Of a stretch of DNA of 64,000 nt, positions 40,601-54,560 are shown piece after piece (within the stretch, counting starts at the first letter, position 1; every line of letters starts with the position of its first letter). The position numbers were made by a program, and so were the translations under genes. Location: NCBI GenBank assembly GCA_024349245.1, contig JALDNG010000549.1, forward strand, positions 59,373-123,372, given 5' to 3'. The notes under the pieces were generated by a model, which was given only the letters and a program-made list of their open reading frames with translations, searched no databases and had not been told where the DNA came from. The DNA comes from Neodontobutis hainanensis. Taxonomy: Eukaryota; Chordata; Actinopteri; Gobiiformes; Odontobutidae.

Positions 40601-43600
40601 TAAAATATCATCTAAAAATATTGAAAATTGTAAATGATCTTTATTCTCAGAAATTTAGAAATTGTGTGTACCTTTGTGAATGTTTTATCTGTTTGAAATT
40701 GAAAAATGATTATTATTGTTATTTATTTCATATCTTTTAATTAAATATAATCAAATGATGAAATACATTTATGTACTCTTGCTCATTGTAATAAATATAT
40801 CTTAGGTCTTCAAACATAAATAATATTCTCTTTTTTAGACATTTACATTTATAAATATTATATATTCTATGCTCATTATTTCAAAACAAATTAATTACAA
40901 ATGTTTATAACAATATAAATTTATCAATGGCATTCTCTGTAATTAGTGTTCAAAAGGTTAATTTTTTTAAAAATACGTTTCCATAAAGTAAAATTTTAAT
41001 CTGTTTAACTGATTTAAATTCTTCATACGTATAATGTTTTGATATTAAATTTGTATACGTTAGAAAAAAATCAAATTAAATATTCCTGTTTAAGGCTTAA
41101 CACAAATTACTATTTATTTTGAATTTAGTTACAGTTATTATTGAATTTATTTAAGTATTGAATAACATTTTTGCGTAACGATATATATTTTTATAAATAA
41201 TCAGTTTTCTTCAATTTATTTTTTTTAAATCACAAAGTACATATGTGAAAATTTAATTAAAGTATATTTTTCAGGAAAAATGTTATACTGATATATTCTA
41301 ACAATTTTTGAAAATTCTTTGAATAATCACTGTTTTCAATTTAATAAAATAGTTACTATTCTTCAAAGATTATAATTTTGATTTATTTTTCTTTTTTGAA
41401 ATCTTAGTGAACAGATGAATACGATTGGTCAAATGTAATTTAAAAGATAAATAACTTTATACTCTTTAAGAAATTAATACTAATGAAGAATTAAATATAA
41501 AAATATAAATTATAATATATTACATGCTCTATAAAGCTCATTCAAGAGTTCATAGCATTATATATTGATTTTATTTGTCAAAACTAACAAAATAAAATAT
41601 TTAAAATTAAAAAGTTTTTATATATTTAGTTATAATTCAATAAATTTAATAATTTTTATATTACGTTTTAAAAAAGTTCAATTTACTTAATATCTCGCAG
41701 AATGTTTTAAATGAAGTTTATAATATTGCTAAAATCATAAGTCAATTTACGAACAGTATATTTATAATTCTCAATGTATTTCTCAAATTCATTCTGAAAT
41801 CGGCAATAAAATCTTAAAAATGTTGTCAAATTATAATAATATTTATTATTTAAAGTAACATCCTAAGTAAATATATTTCTTTTCTTTTTTAAATAAAAGA
41901 AATTTTAGCTATTTTATTTTGTTGATATATTTATAATATAATTTTTGTTAAATCTGTTCTAGGAATAAAATCAATTAAAAATTTACATATTTACAAATTC
42001 GATGTTATAAATACCTAGATCATTGTTATTATATTTTCAAAATAAATTTTAATGTATTAATTTAGGGAAAACTAAACTTTTATAAATTTTTAATGAATAT
42101 ATTATTCTTAATTAAATAAAACAAAAAACAGATTTATTAATAAAATACAATTTCTTTTAAAATAATTAATTTATGATAAAACTAAAATTGGGAATTATCA
42201 ACAAAAGAAACTCCTGATTAAAAGGTATAATTGTCATACATATAATCTAACTTTGAAATATTAAATGTCTGTTTTCTGTTTTATTCAACTAAAATTTCTT
42301 GAATTTAAAAGGGTTAAAAATTGTAAACAATTTTATGGTGTTTTATTTTTAAAATTTAAATGATTTGACATTTTTAATGAATGTTAAATGAAGAAAATAA
42401 AAGGAATTATATTAACTAATCAAATTTTGTTGATTTGTGTATGCAAAATAGGATAAAGAAAGAAAATTATTGTATTTTTGCATTGAAAAATGACATTTCC
42501 TGTAGCTTAATGTTAAATTAATATATGTAAAATTTATTTGAGTGAATTATATTGACGGTTATTTATTATCTTACCTTTAAATTTCTCTATCGATGCAGTT
42601 TACATCTTAGAGTTAAAATGTAACGATATCAGTTATGCTTAAGATGTAAGAAAGGAAATTTCCAAATACTAAAACCTTGTGTATTTGTTGAATGGCAGAT
42701 AAATTTTCATTTTTAAATTATCGTTTGTGTTTGATAATGTGTTTTGTATGTTTTAACAGATCAAAAGAGAAAAATGTTAAATTTGTTATTTATCAAAATA
42801 AAGATATCATTTTTTGAAATCTTTAAGAGTACAGAATTGAAATTTATTTTTCTGAAAAATAAATTTTAGGTAATTTAGAATCTATTTCTTAAGATTTTTC
42901 AATAAATACACGATATTAAGAAAAATATTGCATGAAGATATTTAACTTTCAGCTAAAAAATTTTTCGAGGTATGTAAATTTACATATTAGGATTAGATCA
43001 AAGAATATGATTCTGATTGAAATAGGTTTTCATCAAGTATGCTTCTACCAAATCTAAATAATGATATTAAATTTTTTAATATGTTTTTTCATTTATTTTA
43101 CCTGCTTTTAACATCATTCAAATATTGTTAAAATTATCACGGCAAATTTATACTATAATTTGTAAAAATATATTCTTAAGACTACGCGAGAAATAATAAA
43201 AATTAATATGTTCAATCGTGAGGAAAACTAAATTGTTAAGTATGATTTTTAATTTTTACAATTTTAATACCTTAACTATATTCAGTAGGAATCCGATGAA
43301 GGAAATATAAAAATGTCATCATTGTCTCAAAAATATTTTTGAAGAATTTTATTGATTTAGAAAAAATATAAATTTTTAATTTCATTTATAATAGAAATTT
43401 CATCATATAATAATACTTTTTGAACTCTTAATGTAAATATAAATAAAAATATTATCTTCTTATAAGATAAATAATGAAACTGCGTACGATGATAAAATAA
43501 ATTTTATTTTATTTGAATGTGTTATATAAATTTAGATATTTAAAAAATTAAGATTTCTAATTCTTTACTTTAACACAAATTTATTCAAACGTTGTTTTTT

Positions 43601-46600
43601 AATTTTTATATATCAATTTACAAAAGATACTTTATTAACGAAAATATTTGTTTCAGCTTTATGGATATTCTTATTTATATATCTTAGAACATTTATTTAA
43701 GAATCTGATATCTATCAAAATTTTTGACTTTTGTATTTAAAAAAAGTTAAACTAATCTGATTTATAACAAGTATTTAATTAAATGTCAAAAATTTTAAAA
43801 ATAAGCATAAAAATATAATTTTAAACATCTTGCAATTTTAATTTAATATCCTAAACTAAATTTAAATAAAAAACCTATAATATAATTCATGTATTTAATT
43901 TTTTTTGAGAAAATAAACTAATTATAAAAATATTATAAGATAATTTAGATGAAAAAAATTTAAAGTATTTATAAAATAACTTTGTTAACTATTGAAGCAG
44001 AAAATAAAGCCGAATTATTATTTTCTTTTATATTCAAAAAAATTAAATCTAATTTAATTAAAATTATTTTAAAATGTTCTATTGAGATATGTCGAAAAAC
44101 TATTTATACATTGAACTCGAAAAAATCATGTTATAATTTTAAAGTTAATGTTAGAACAACCATGAAACTAAATTTCCTTTAATTTTATGTTTCATTATTT
44201 TAAAAATAAACATCAAAGTTTAGATTTTGCTGAAAGAATTTAATTTAAAATGTAATAGAAACATAAATTAAATTGTCTTTAATAACTACCAGCACGGATT
44301 ATCAATATGAATGCGAGATAACTAATAGAATTAAAGTCTTTATGATTGATAACTAGATTAATAATAATATTTTATAAAATCTGTTTGACGTAGGTATTTT
44401 CAAAAATATGAATTATATTGATAGCGAATTTAAAATATTTTACAGAATTTTCATAAACATAAAAATTACCCATAAGAAATTATATTCGTACTAAATCTAT
44501 AAAACGACACAAAAGTTTAAGACCTACGATGCGATTCATGTCTTTTTGTATATATATAAGTTAAAGTAAGATATCATAAATACTATCAAGATATATTTTC
44601 CTATTTATATAATAATTAAAAAATCGAAATTTATATTATCAGATAAGAGAAATGTATTTGACAAGTTCAATTTTTAAAAATATCTCCATAATAATGCTAT
44701 ATATGTTTTATCGTATCAATGTTTCGTTATCAAACAGGAATGTATCTTAAAATATTTTAAACTAATAAAATAAATATTAAAAACATTATAAAATTAATTT
44801 ACATCATTAAATAATTTGCCACAAATCATGCATTAAAAATTAGTTCCATTGTATAATGAAAAACGAATTTTGATCAAAAGAAACAATACATATTTCATTA
44901 TGAATTGAACTTGAATAAAAAGTATGGTAATAACTCCTAATCAAATAGATTTTATTATTCATATTGATTTTTTAAATGAAATAAAAATATAATAAACATA
45001 AATGAATATCACCATTTCAATTAATTTAAAATAATATGAAAACATATTTTTTCTTTTGGTTCTCAAAACGTTTTTTGAAATGATTTATCGATCCACATAT
45101 TTGAAAAATTAATGTTAAAAAATATAATATTTTAAAACAAAATGTTATATTGATTTTCTTATGTATTTATGAATAGAAAAACGCTAGAATTCTATTAAAA
45201 CTAAAATTTGTATATAACAAAATTACTGTAAAATGAATTTTTCAAAAATTCATAATTAATTAAAATAATAAATATATTTCAGAATTATTTATTTTCACAA
45301 TTTACAAGTGGCCATGTATGAGCCTTAAGATATACAATAAATAATTTTATACGTATTCTAAGTATTTAAAATATAAGCGATAGAAGTTTTGAAACAACTT
45401 ATTTATTAATACCATATATAAAATACTGCATAAATTCATGTTTTATAACATCATAAAATATTATACATTTAAATATTTTTACGTGATTTATGTATCGATT
45501 AAATCAAAACTCGGAAATATCAGTTTAAAAATAATAGATCTATATTTTATTAATTTGTGAAGGCGTATTAATGGTTTGTATTGTTTTATAGATAATCTTC
45601 AAAACTAACACAAGACATTATATCTATCACTGAAATGATATAAAACGAATAATACTACGTATTATCAAATTCATCGATATAAGTAAGTAGTCTTGAAAAG
45701 TATAATTTAAATTTTCTTTTGATTTCATAAAATATCTTCTAATTTTATCGAACCATTGATTTTTCAAAGCTTTAATTTATTAAAGTGTCTTTAAAATAAA
45801 ATAATGATTATAAATAAACATGAAGTGAGTCTGTTTTGAATATAATCTAAAGGAAATTTTTAACAAATATAATTTTATATTTAAAAAAAGTATCTGAAGT
45901 TTGACATTTTCAAAATATTAGTTGTTTTATTTTTAAACAGAATATCACTTATGAGTTGAATTTGTATGATTTTCAATGGTAAGCAAAGGCATGATAATGA
46001 ACTTCTTTAAGTTATGCGAATGAATAAAAAATCAAAAAAAAGATTAATTATGAATTTTACTGTTGTTTAATCTTTTAACTTTTGTAAAAATCCTGAAAAA
46101 TATAAATTAAAAGAAAAATAGCAATATAGATTTAGTACAATATAAATTAATATGAATGATAATAAAATACATTATTTTTTAATTTTAATATCTTATTAAA
46201 ATTTTTATTGAATCCTAATACATGAGATAGGAAATGCCAAATATTTTAAATAGATTAACAGATGTTAAAAATTAAAAAATAAATTATGTGAATAAAATTA
46301 TCTTAATTTATAATTATGTTGGCACCTTTATTTTACGCAAACTACAAATAAATGTGTTTATTCAACCTCATTAAATACCCATAATTATTATTTAATTGAA
46401 TAACAAATTTCAGGTTATAATTTATATGAATACATATATTTGTATCAGTTAAGTAATTATATATAGACTTGTTAGCTTTTATATGATATTAATTTACGCA
46501 AAAATAAAATTTATATGTTTTATAGATTTACAAATTATCAATATATTTATTGACGTATAATTTTAATATTTATATCGGGTAAAATCAATTTAATTTAAAC

Positions 46601-49600
46601 TAATATTCGTGTATAAAGTTAAAACTAATAAATATAATGGTTTGATTCAAAGCAATTTTATTAATAAATAAGATTATATTTTTAATTTTCATAAATTTTA
46701 TTACATTAAATAAAATTAAATTGATTATTTATCATTTTAAAATTAAAAAAAATAATATAGATTTGATATTTCATCAGCAAATTTCCAAAACTGGAGAATG
46801 AAATATTGTTTGAGTTTTGATATGATAAATCAAAAATGTTCAACAAAAATATTTGTGAAAGAAATAAACAGAAAATAGTTTTACATCAGTTTTTATATGA
46901 ATACGAAAAGTCATCACACACATATTTTTTGGATTTTAAAAGTATATGAAATACAAATTAAATGTTAAAATACATATAATGTAATTTATTTAATAGATAA
47001 GATATTTCTATTTGTAATGGTAAATGTTTGCATGTTAAAATATAGTTTTTGATTTAAAATATTGGCGAAAACCTTTCACGTTAATTTAAGTTTGAGTTTC
47101 GTAAATTTTTTAAATTTAAAAAATAACCTGTAAATGAAAATTCTATAAAAATTTTGGTGCTATTAATTAATTCACTATTATTTTAAAAAGTTAGCGTTTA
47201 AAATGATTAAAATATTTAGAAGGTAAGGATTTATTTATCAGATTAAAGATTTATATCAATAAATATTCAAAGCATTTTTTAATAATTGAAACGAAATACA
47301 ACTAAGAATTTATTCTATCTTACTTTTATTTGTTATCAGTATGATTTGTAGTTTTTACGTATATATGTAACTCATACACGCTCTATGTCGTTATTTTTGT
47401 CTTAAATATTCTTCTTTTCATTTTTTAATATTTCTTTAGAATTATTTGATTTCTGATTTTCCAAAATTTCAATATGTTTGAATTAGCTATTGTTACGAAG
47501 GAATGTCTGAAAAAATGCATTTTATTGCTTTTTAGAGAATTTATGAGAGTATTCTTTATCCTAGTTTAGACACGAGTATTCACATTTTAGATATCTATCA
47601 AGATGATTCTGATCGTATTGGATACGTTATAAGATATAATGTTTTTATGATCATTGTATAAATTTACAATATGTAAATATATTTGAGAAATTATTCGATC
47701 CAATCTAGAAAATTTTGATTGAGAGAATTTGTTATTTTTTCATTGATTAAGGCTAATTTCGTAAATTTGATAAATCTATTTTTACATGAAATAAGTCATG
47801 TAATATATTTTAAGGAATATTTTAAAATGTTGAATTGAAGAAAACCACAGCTGAATTGAAAAATATAATCAATAAAATCAACATAGATCAATCTTTTCAA
47901 TTCAATATTTTGTTTTTGTGTTTGAGATCAATAAAGATTTTAAAAATTATTTTATATGATTTTTATGAGAATACGGTTTAATATTTATAGACTTTGTTAT
48001 GAAGATGCCAGAATAAGTAGAATCTGTAAAATTATCTCAATTAGTAAATCTTGTAATTGTTAAAAATATTCGATATATATAAATTAACGTATTATTTAAA
48101 TTTGAATTCGTGTAAACTCTATATTTTATCAGTAAACTTTATTTTCCAAACTTCTCATTTTATAAATAAAAACGATAATATAATTGATTTTTAATAGTAA
48201 ATAATTTTGTAGCTATAAACCATTTATATATATTTTCAATTCTCATAAATGTTAAAAATGAATGAAAATAATTGTTATAGTAATGAGTTTCTCGTTTAAA
48301 AAACTGATTCAAAAAATTTTTAAAACAAAAAAATTATCCTTCAAATTATTGTTCAGAAACATAAAAGTTTTGTCTCTTAATCCATATGAAAATTCCAAAA
48401 ATTATATTTTTGATAATTGATTCTTAATCAGTTTGATGTCATGTAAATTATGACATATTTTATCCAAATCAATTCTATGTGATATTCTAATCTGAAATAA
48501 CCTTCAAATAAATTCAAAAATTATCTATACCTAAAATTTTATTTTATTAGTCTTTTATATAAATTGTATTTAGATTTTAATTGTTATAAAATAAAATTTA
48601 CATACGCTTATTTTATAAATAAACGATATGAACAAATTAAAATAATTTATTTAATTTCTGTGATGTAAATTTCAAATTAAAAATTTCTTTCTGTAACAAT
48701 TTTTTTAATAAATGCTTTAAAAATAATTTATCATTTCAAATAAGGCCCTTTGTGATAAACGAAATTGTAATTATAAAAATAATTTAATTCAAGTTAATAG
48801 ATGAAAAGGTCAAAATAATTTTTCGAACACGAATAAATCATATCAAACATTTGCATCTAACTTATGACATCAAAAGATATTATATTCAATGAAAATAATA
48901 ACCAGTATTAAAATGAACATAGAAATTTAGTTTTCCTTTTTAATATTGATAGCTTAATGATTTTTACACAGATAAAATTTATCTTTTGTTTGAATACACG
49001 TATACATAGACAGTTATTTATCTTTCTATTTTTCAAAACATATAAAGTTTAAACAAACTATAGTTTTAAAGATAACTTTTTCAAAATTTATTTTTCTGAA
49101 TTCCATCAAGTATGTTATTTAATTTAAATATCCATGCGTTTTATTTAAAACAAAATATATATTATTATATGTAAAGATGTGCCAATAAGATGGTTAAATT
49201 TTACTTAAGATCATTTTTGTCAGAACTTTCTTCAAGACAATATGCATAAAAGAACTTAAATATGAAATTTATTCAAAAGTATGAATAATATAATTAGCAT
49301 TCATTTTCAAAAGATAATTGTGTTTATTTAACACAAAAAATAAAATAACTATTATTTTATTATACATCATTTCACATTTTAAATAGAAAGGGGTATTTTA
49401 ATCGATAGTTTTACAATTAAAGATATTGAATAATATTCCGAACGTAATAAATTAAATTTTTAAATTAAATAATATTCGATCAAAGTTAAACAAGATATTA
49501 TAATCAATGATATTATTGATTTATAGAATAATTAACTTATATTTTCAAGTTCTAATCTTTTTGATTCAAAATGTATTAAATTTTTAATATCTTTGAATGT

Positions 49601-50000
49601 TTTAACTCGTTGAATTTAGTTGATAACATCTAATAAATTGAACAAAGTAAAAAATCTAACATTTGTAAATTTAAAGATTCTCAATGTTTTCTTTTATTAT
49701 ATATGATATAGTGAACAAAATAATTACTAATTAATTGAACCTTTAACATAGTTTAAATAACTCAATCTTAAAGTTAAAGAATTAGCAAGATTGAGCTAAT
49801 TAATTTCATTATGAAATTCAATAATAATTAAAATATCTTGAAAAACCTTTGTCAATTTAAAATAATTTTATCATATAAAAGATTTTTTGAAATTTATCAA
49901 TAAAATAAGTTTTCTTTTTGATATATTTTGTATTGATGCAGATTTTTTAAGTGAAATGAAATTTATAAATTTTAGATAATACATTGAAGATTTAATAATA
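40600..50000. other. About 9.4 kb AT-rich block present in copy 1 only
   Basis: Alignment to copy 2 stops at about 40600 and resumes near 50000-50070, where AGGTAGTTCAAAATATAGAGG matches text at about 60420. In copy 2 the same flanks are about 100 bases apart. The block has no recognisable gene, terminal repeat or transposon protein. Its one 66-codon open frame (43982-44182) looks like chance. It is either an insertion into copy 1 or a deletion from copy 2. The edges are good to a few hundred bases only. Confidence 0.6.
42840..42866. repeat. Perfect 12-bp hairpin, 3-nt loop
   Basis: AAATTTATTTTT (42840-42851), the loop CTG and AAAAATAAATTT (42855-42866) form a perfect stem. It lies in the copy 1-specific AT-rich block, with no gene nearby to give it a role. 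Confidence 0.6.
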
Positions 50001-52247
50001 CAAATTTGAAAATGATGCAAATAATTAAAAATAAATTACTTTCCAATTATCTTATGTTTTTTAGGTAGTTCAAAATATAGAGGTAAATGGTAAACATTTG
50101 TATGAATTTTAAGGAATAATTTTATTTCCAATATATGATTGTGATTGAAAAAAGGTATTTGATACTGAAAAATATTTAATGTATAAAAATTATCTTCAGA
50201 TTTTTGTAAATTTAAATGAAATTAATTTTAACATAAAGAGTTTTCTTAGATGTTTTTATAATTTAATCGTTTCCAATTAAAAATATTGAGAATGTAATAT
50301 AATAAAAAAAGCTGCTTGATAAAAAAATGGCTATTTTTTACATTTCTAAAAATTTAAATAAATCAGTTTGATAAAAATTTGTATGTATGCTTGATTTATT
50401 GAGAAAAATTATTCTACTCTGTTTAAAAAATAAATTTTATAATTTTAATAAATATAAAATCAAGTTAACTTTATTTCTATTATTAGATTAAATACTTAAT
50501 GAAAAGTGTCATTTAAAAATTTAACCATCAGGTATGTTGTATTTTCTTAGTAAAATCATAAAAAGATATTATTTATTTAAGATTATTTATTTTTGTTTTC
50601 ATTGTTTTAGTGATGCCCAAATAATGTGAAGTTCGTTTATTTTAAATTTATTAAGTTGATCTGTCAATTAGCCATGGCTAACGATAATTAAAAATATAAT
50701 TTATAAAATGTCTTATAGAATTAGTTATATTTTTATTAGATATCGCATAAATCCTTTAATATTTCCAATTTACAGAAAAAAATTACAAAAATACAGAAGA
50801 ATTATATAAACCTCAAACAGAAGCGTTCATAATAAAACAAATATGATCAACAACGAAAATGCATGATTATTATAAAACTTGTTTTATTTCAATGTAGAAT
50901 TTCTTTCTTATTCTGTCAATTTTTCTTTATGTAGGTGGCAACATGTGAAGGGTTCATAAAGAGTTATCGAAAATCTGTTTGTTTATTGATTAAATTTATG
51001 TTAAGTATCTGTTTATTCAAGATTATTTTGATTTTATTCATTTAACTATCTTCCAGTTGAATATCTTTATTACTCATTACACGTATAGAATCTTAAAAAT
51101 CTTTTAAATGAATTTTCATATTTTAAAAGTTAGTTATTACGTATTAATTTCATATCAGATTATGTCGAAAGTAATAAATTTCATTCAAGGTTTTTATTTC
51201 AATATTATCTGATAATATCAATCTTCTCTGAATGATAATTATTTAACCATTCCCAATGTTAAATTGATTTAAATTCTGATTGTAACTCTTACATTTATCG
51301 ACGATTCTAAAGTAATTTAGAGATTTTTATTTTAAGAATACAAAGAAATATCATACATTATTATTTATTTGTTTTGTTCACTCAGTCTTTCATTATTTAC
51401 TTATGATACAACATTTTAATAAAATAAACGTTAAAAATTTTTAGTTATGTTGTTTCTTTCATATAGATATTAAAATATATTTTAAAACACGAACTTCTTA
51501 CGTTAAAATATATTCACATTAAAGATTACAATTCCGCTGTAACATAAATAAATTACATTTATACAATCTATTCTGCGAGTTATTATGGCATCTCATAAAG
51601 TTGTTTGGTTATAAATTTTATTGAAAAGATTTATACTCTTTAATTATTGAATAATTTTAGAATATAAAAAATTCAGGTCAAAGTTTTATAAAGCATATAA
51701 TAAAAATATTCTTGTGTAAATTTAAATCAAAATACTTTCTTAATATATTTTATGTGTTTACATATAAATTACTGTAAACCATGATTTTATTAAATTTAAT
51801 AAGACTAATCAAAATATAATAAAATTGAATTTTGATGAAATTTATATTTTAAGGATTTTATCTATCACTCATGTATAATAATGTACAAAAGCAAAATTGT
51901 ACATTTTTATCGAAGATAAGATTGACAGTAAATATTGTTAAAAAATTATAAGTTATGAAATTAAACAGATAAAAACATTCAATTTAGCCCAATATTGCAA
52001 ACATAGTGATACTTACGTAAACTATAAAGGTTGCCCTTAAAGATTAGATTGAGTAAAATTTCTAAATAATAAAAATAATATCGAATTTTAAATATGAGCA
52101 TCTATAATGACGATAAACACAAATTTTTTATCGCATACCTTTGAAATCTATTCATTGATACATATATTAAAATGAATGAAATAAATTTTGAAAATGTTTT
52201 TAACATAAATATCATATTTTTTTGTCAATAATTTAAAACGAACATAA
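50000..52247. other. Duplicated AT-rich stretch downstream of the coding block, copy 1
   Basis: This aligns with about 60380-62345 of copy 2, with clear anchors at 50625, 50870-51060 and 51575-51600. I see no frame kept open in both copies. It would be intron or 3' flank of the minus-strand coding block that ends at 52248. Confidence 0.5.
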
Positions 52248-53505
52248 TCAGTGTTCATTTGGCTCAATCATGACCATTTCCATGTAGATTTTAAAAATGT
52301 GATATCTGATTTTAATTTCTTAGATAAATGCATTCAAAATACTGTTCCGATATATCTACCGGTTTCTTCATGTTTCTTGAGATACGAATGATCAATAAGA
52401 AAACCACATCGAACTAATGTCTTCCTATTATGCGAAAAGAATCTTTTACAGAACTCTTAAAATGATATAAATATACTGCAAATGTTTTCATGCTCAAGTT
52501 ATACACGAGCTCTTGTAGTAGTTTGTATAGTTTTGTGTTAAAATGATTTTTGTAACTTTTATGCTTGTGAAGGAGATAATGCATAACTTGTGAAAATTCA
52601 GGAAAGTTTCTAATTAGCTGCAGAATTTGTAATGTACTGATTTTTTGATTTTTATTCTCAGTTTTGTGGGAGTCGAAGTGAGATATAAGACTTAAATCAG
52701 TTAAAATTCTATCAAGAAATATGATTTCATGTTTATCTTTTAGAGTAGATTTAAAATGACCAAAAGTATTTTCTTGAGAAAATCTTTTGATCATTTTTAA
52801 CGATGGTCTCCCATGACACCTAAATACGCTTAACTGACTAAAACAGCAGTCTTTTAAAATGCAATCAGTAGAACCATTTCTATGATACAACTGATATCTT
52901 GGATAACATCTAGATACATTTTCATGTTTATTAATCAGTGGTAAAATAATGAGGAGAGGGAGTTATGTTTGGTTCTGTATTTTCTTTTGTCGATCTACTT
53001 TTACATGTTCTTATGTGTTGAGGTCTCGGTAGGTTCTTCGGAGTATCTTGAATTTTATAACCAAGCGAACTTCTCGATTCATCACCCTTTTTTTCGGACG
53101 CGAGGAAACCATTTTGTTAAAAAGATCGTATTTGGATGGGATATAAATTTGATGAAGTCTCAAAAGTCTCTTCCTTTTTTTGTTAAAATTTTTAGAATTT
53201 AATCTCCATATAAACAAAATATTTGGTTTAAGATTTTTCTGATTGGTCAAAAAGTCTGTCGAACTTGACAATAAATCTTCTTTATCAGTTGTTTTCGCGT
53301 CTAAAGTATGTATATTCATGACATGAGTTTGATGCTGTGATATGTCAGCTGATACTTTGTTCCCGCTCGAAGGATGTTCTGTGCATTTACGTTTCAAATA
53401 AATTTTGCTCTTTTCATAATACATTTTATCTTTATCCTGACTAGTGGAAATAAAAATTGATTTATTAATTAAATCTAAGAATAGAAAAAATACTTTTGGC
53501 AACAT
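52248..53505 (-). pseudogene. Unrecognised minus-strand gene, copy 1; best-preserved coding block of the tandem unit
   Basis: I do not recognise the family. Two long frames are open: 53011-53505 (164 codons, from ATG) and 52414-52890 (158 codons, which extends upstream in frame to about 52935). The product is basic and predicted mostly helical, with no signal peptide or membrane segment visible. Copy 2 at 62346-63500 encodes the same words in the same order: YYEKSK / YYAKSK, then EH, the IS.HQT region, KRKRLLRL / KRKCLVRL, LP and KHE, HFKSSVK / HFKSSEK, ETGRYIG / ETGRLIG and EMVMIEP / EMVMVYN. The conserved path needs frame changes near 53030, 52935, 52425 and 52290 and crosses one TGA. So it is either a decaying pseudogene or, less likely, a spliced gene with short introns I cannot see. 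The end at 52248 is the first stop after EMVM. Confidence 0.6.
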
Positions 53506-53620
53506 TAAACCGTCGTCTATTAACTGATGTTTTATTAATTTCGCTTGAGCGCCGGTTTTAATAATTTAGAAATGATCAACAAATTTTACTCATAATTACA
53601 TATTAATAATACATTTTAAA

Positions 53621-54230
53621 ATTAATATAAAATTAAAAATCAATCGTTATAACCGAAAAATTAAAAAATTAAAATGTTGTTCTTATAAGATAATGTTAAA
53701 AGAAATTCAGAAACCTAATCGTACTAATAAATGACTTATTTACATGTTATATAATATATACATGCGCATAGAACTATTATATTGATCCATATGCTATTAA
53801 AATGATTAATTAGATTATAAAACCTTATACCAGATAAATTAAAATAATATACTTATAAAATCTGATAATTAACGATTTAGATATTAAGATGTTTTATGAT
53901 TATAAATATTGTGGAATTGTTTGTCTAATATCAATTTTTTTCATTCTAAAATATATCTGAATAATTTTATAAAATACGGAATGCAATAAACTATCATTCG
54001 AAATAAAATATGTAGATATTTTTAAGATTTAGCAACATGAAAATGAACCTTCTTTATAAGGTTGTTAAAGATAGCTTAAAGTACCAAAAGTTAACTTTGT
54101 TCGATCGATTTCTTGATCTTATACTCTAAACAGTGCATATATTTCACTTCAATGGTAGCGACTTAAGAGTGCTCGAGCGACAACGATATTAAATGTATGA
54201 TTACGAGTTATCCCAACTGAGTGTTGATAT
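53621..54230. other. Spacer at the start of copy 2
   Basis: AT-rich DNA aligned loosely with 33330-33960. Its right end carries the block CTCGAGCGACAACGA (about 54170), which matches CACGAGCGCCAACGA at about 33880 in copy 1. That block is one of the most G+C-rich shared words of the unit and could be regulatory or former coding DNA. Confidence 0.45.
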
Positions 54231-54274
54231 ATCTTCGATTTTTTATTACGTGATTAGAATATAGATCTTTTATC

Positions 54275-54532
54275 TTATGAACAATGCCACAAAAACACGG
54301 CGCTCTTCAAAGTCAAAGATAGTGTATAATCTATGTTATTTAAAATGTAATTTTCGATCCAGTTAGAGTCCAACTCAAGAGAGGAACAAGCGAAAAAATG
54401 TTGAACGATAGCTCCATCAGAAATACGATAAACGAACATAGTATTGTTCAACAGATAAAATGATAAATTTGGCTGATATTTGCTTCTCAGAAATGTGATT
54501 ATCGTTTTCTCAAAACGTAAATTTTTTATCAT
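54275..54532 (-). pseudogene. Coding relic or exon of the tandem unit, copy 2 (85-codon open frame)
   Basis: This minus-strand frame is open for 85 codons and has a protein-like composition, with the words NLSFYLL, MFVYRISDG and SLELDSNWIEN. The VYRISDGAIVQHF word vaguely recalls a WD40-type strand, but one word is not enough for a family call. Copy 1 has the homologous text at 33976-34240 with stops. It may be a downstream exon of the gene whose main block lies at 62346-63500, or a separate small gene. Confidence 0.45.
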
Positions 54533-54560
54533 AAAAAAATAAAATATTTTAATAAAATTG

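Larger units (their letters stand above)
33291..53620 (-). repeat. Tandem unit, copy 1 (about 20 kb, expanded by insertions)
   Basis: This is collinear with 53620-63655 over its whole length apart from two large blocks. Anchor pairs seen by eye are 33850-34010 with 54125-54310; 35520-35670 with 56105-56270; 37845-37985 with 57730-57860; 38300 (GCAAGCTAA) with 58185; 38715 (CCATAGCGCA) with 58585; 39583 (GAGAGATTATGAC) with 59438; 40015 (CAAATCAAGATTT) with 59865; 50625 with 60702; 51575 with 61705; and 52250-53500 with 62346-63500. The direct orientation and constant order mean a tandem duplication. By-eye similarity is moderate with many indels, so the duplication is old. Confidence 0.85.

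Noticed and set aside
43982..44182. 66-codon plus-strand open frame in the copy 1-only block
   Set aside because: Low-complexity Ile/Lys/Leu/Asn-rich translation without a homologous copy.
52969..53202. 77-codon plus-strand frame opposite the unrecognised gene
   Set aside because: It is the shadow of the minus-strand block, whose frame is the one supported by the second copy.
52248..53505. Alternative genetic code (TGA or TAA read as an amino acid) to explain in-frame stops
   Set aside because: Frameshifts occur as well as stops, and the stops fall at different places in the two copies, which fits decay better.
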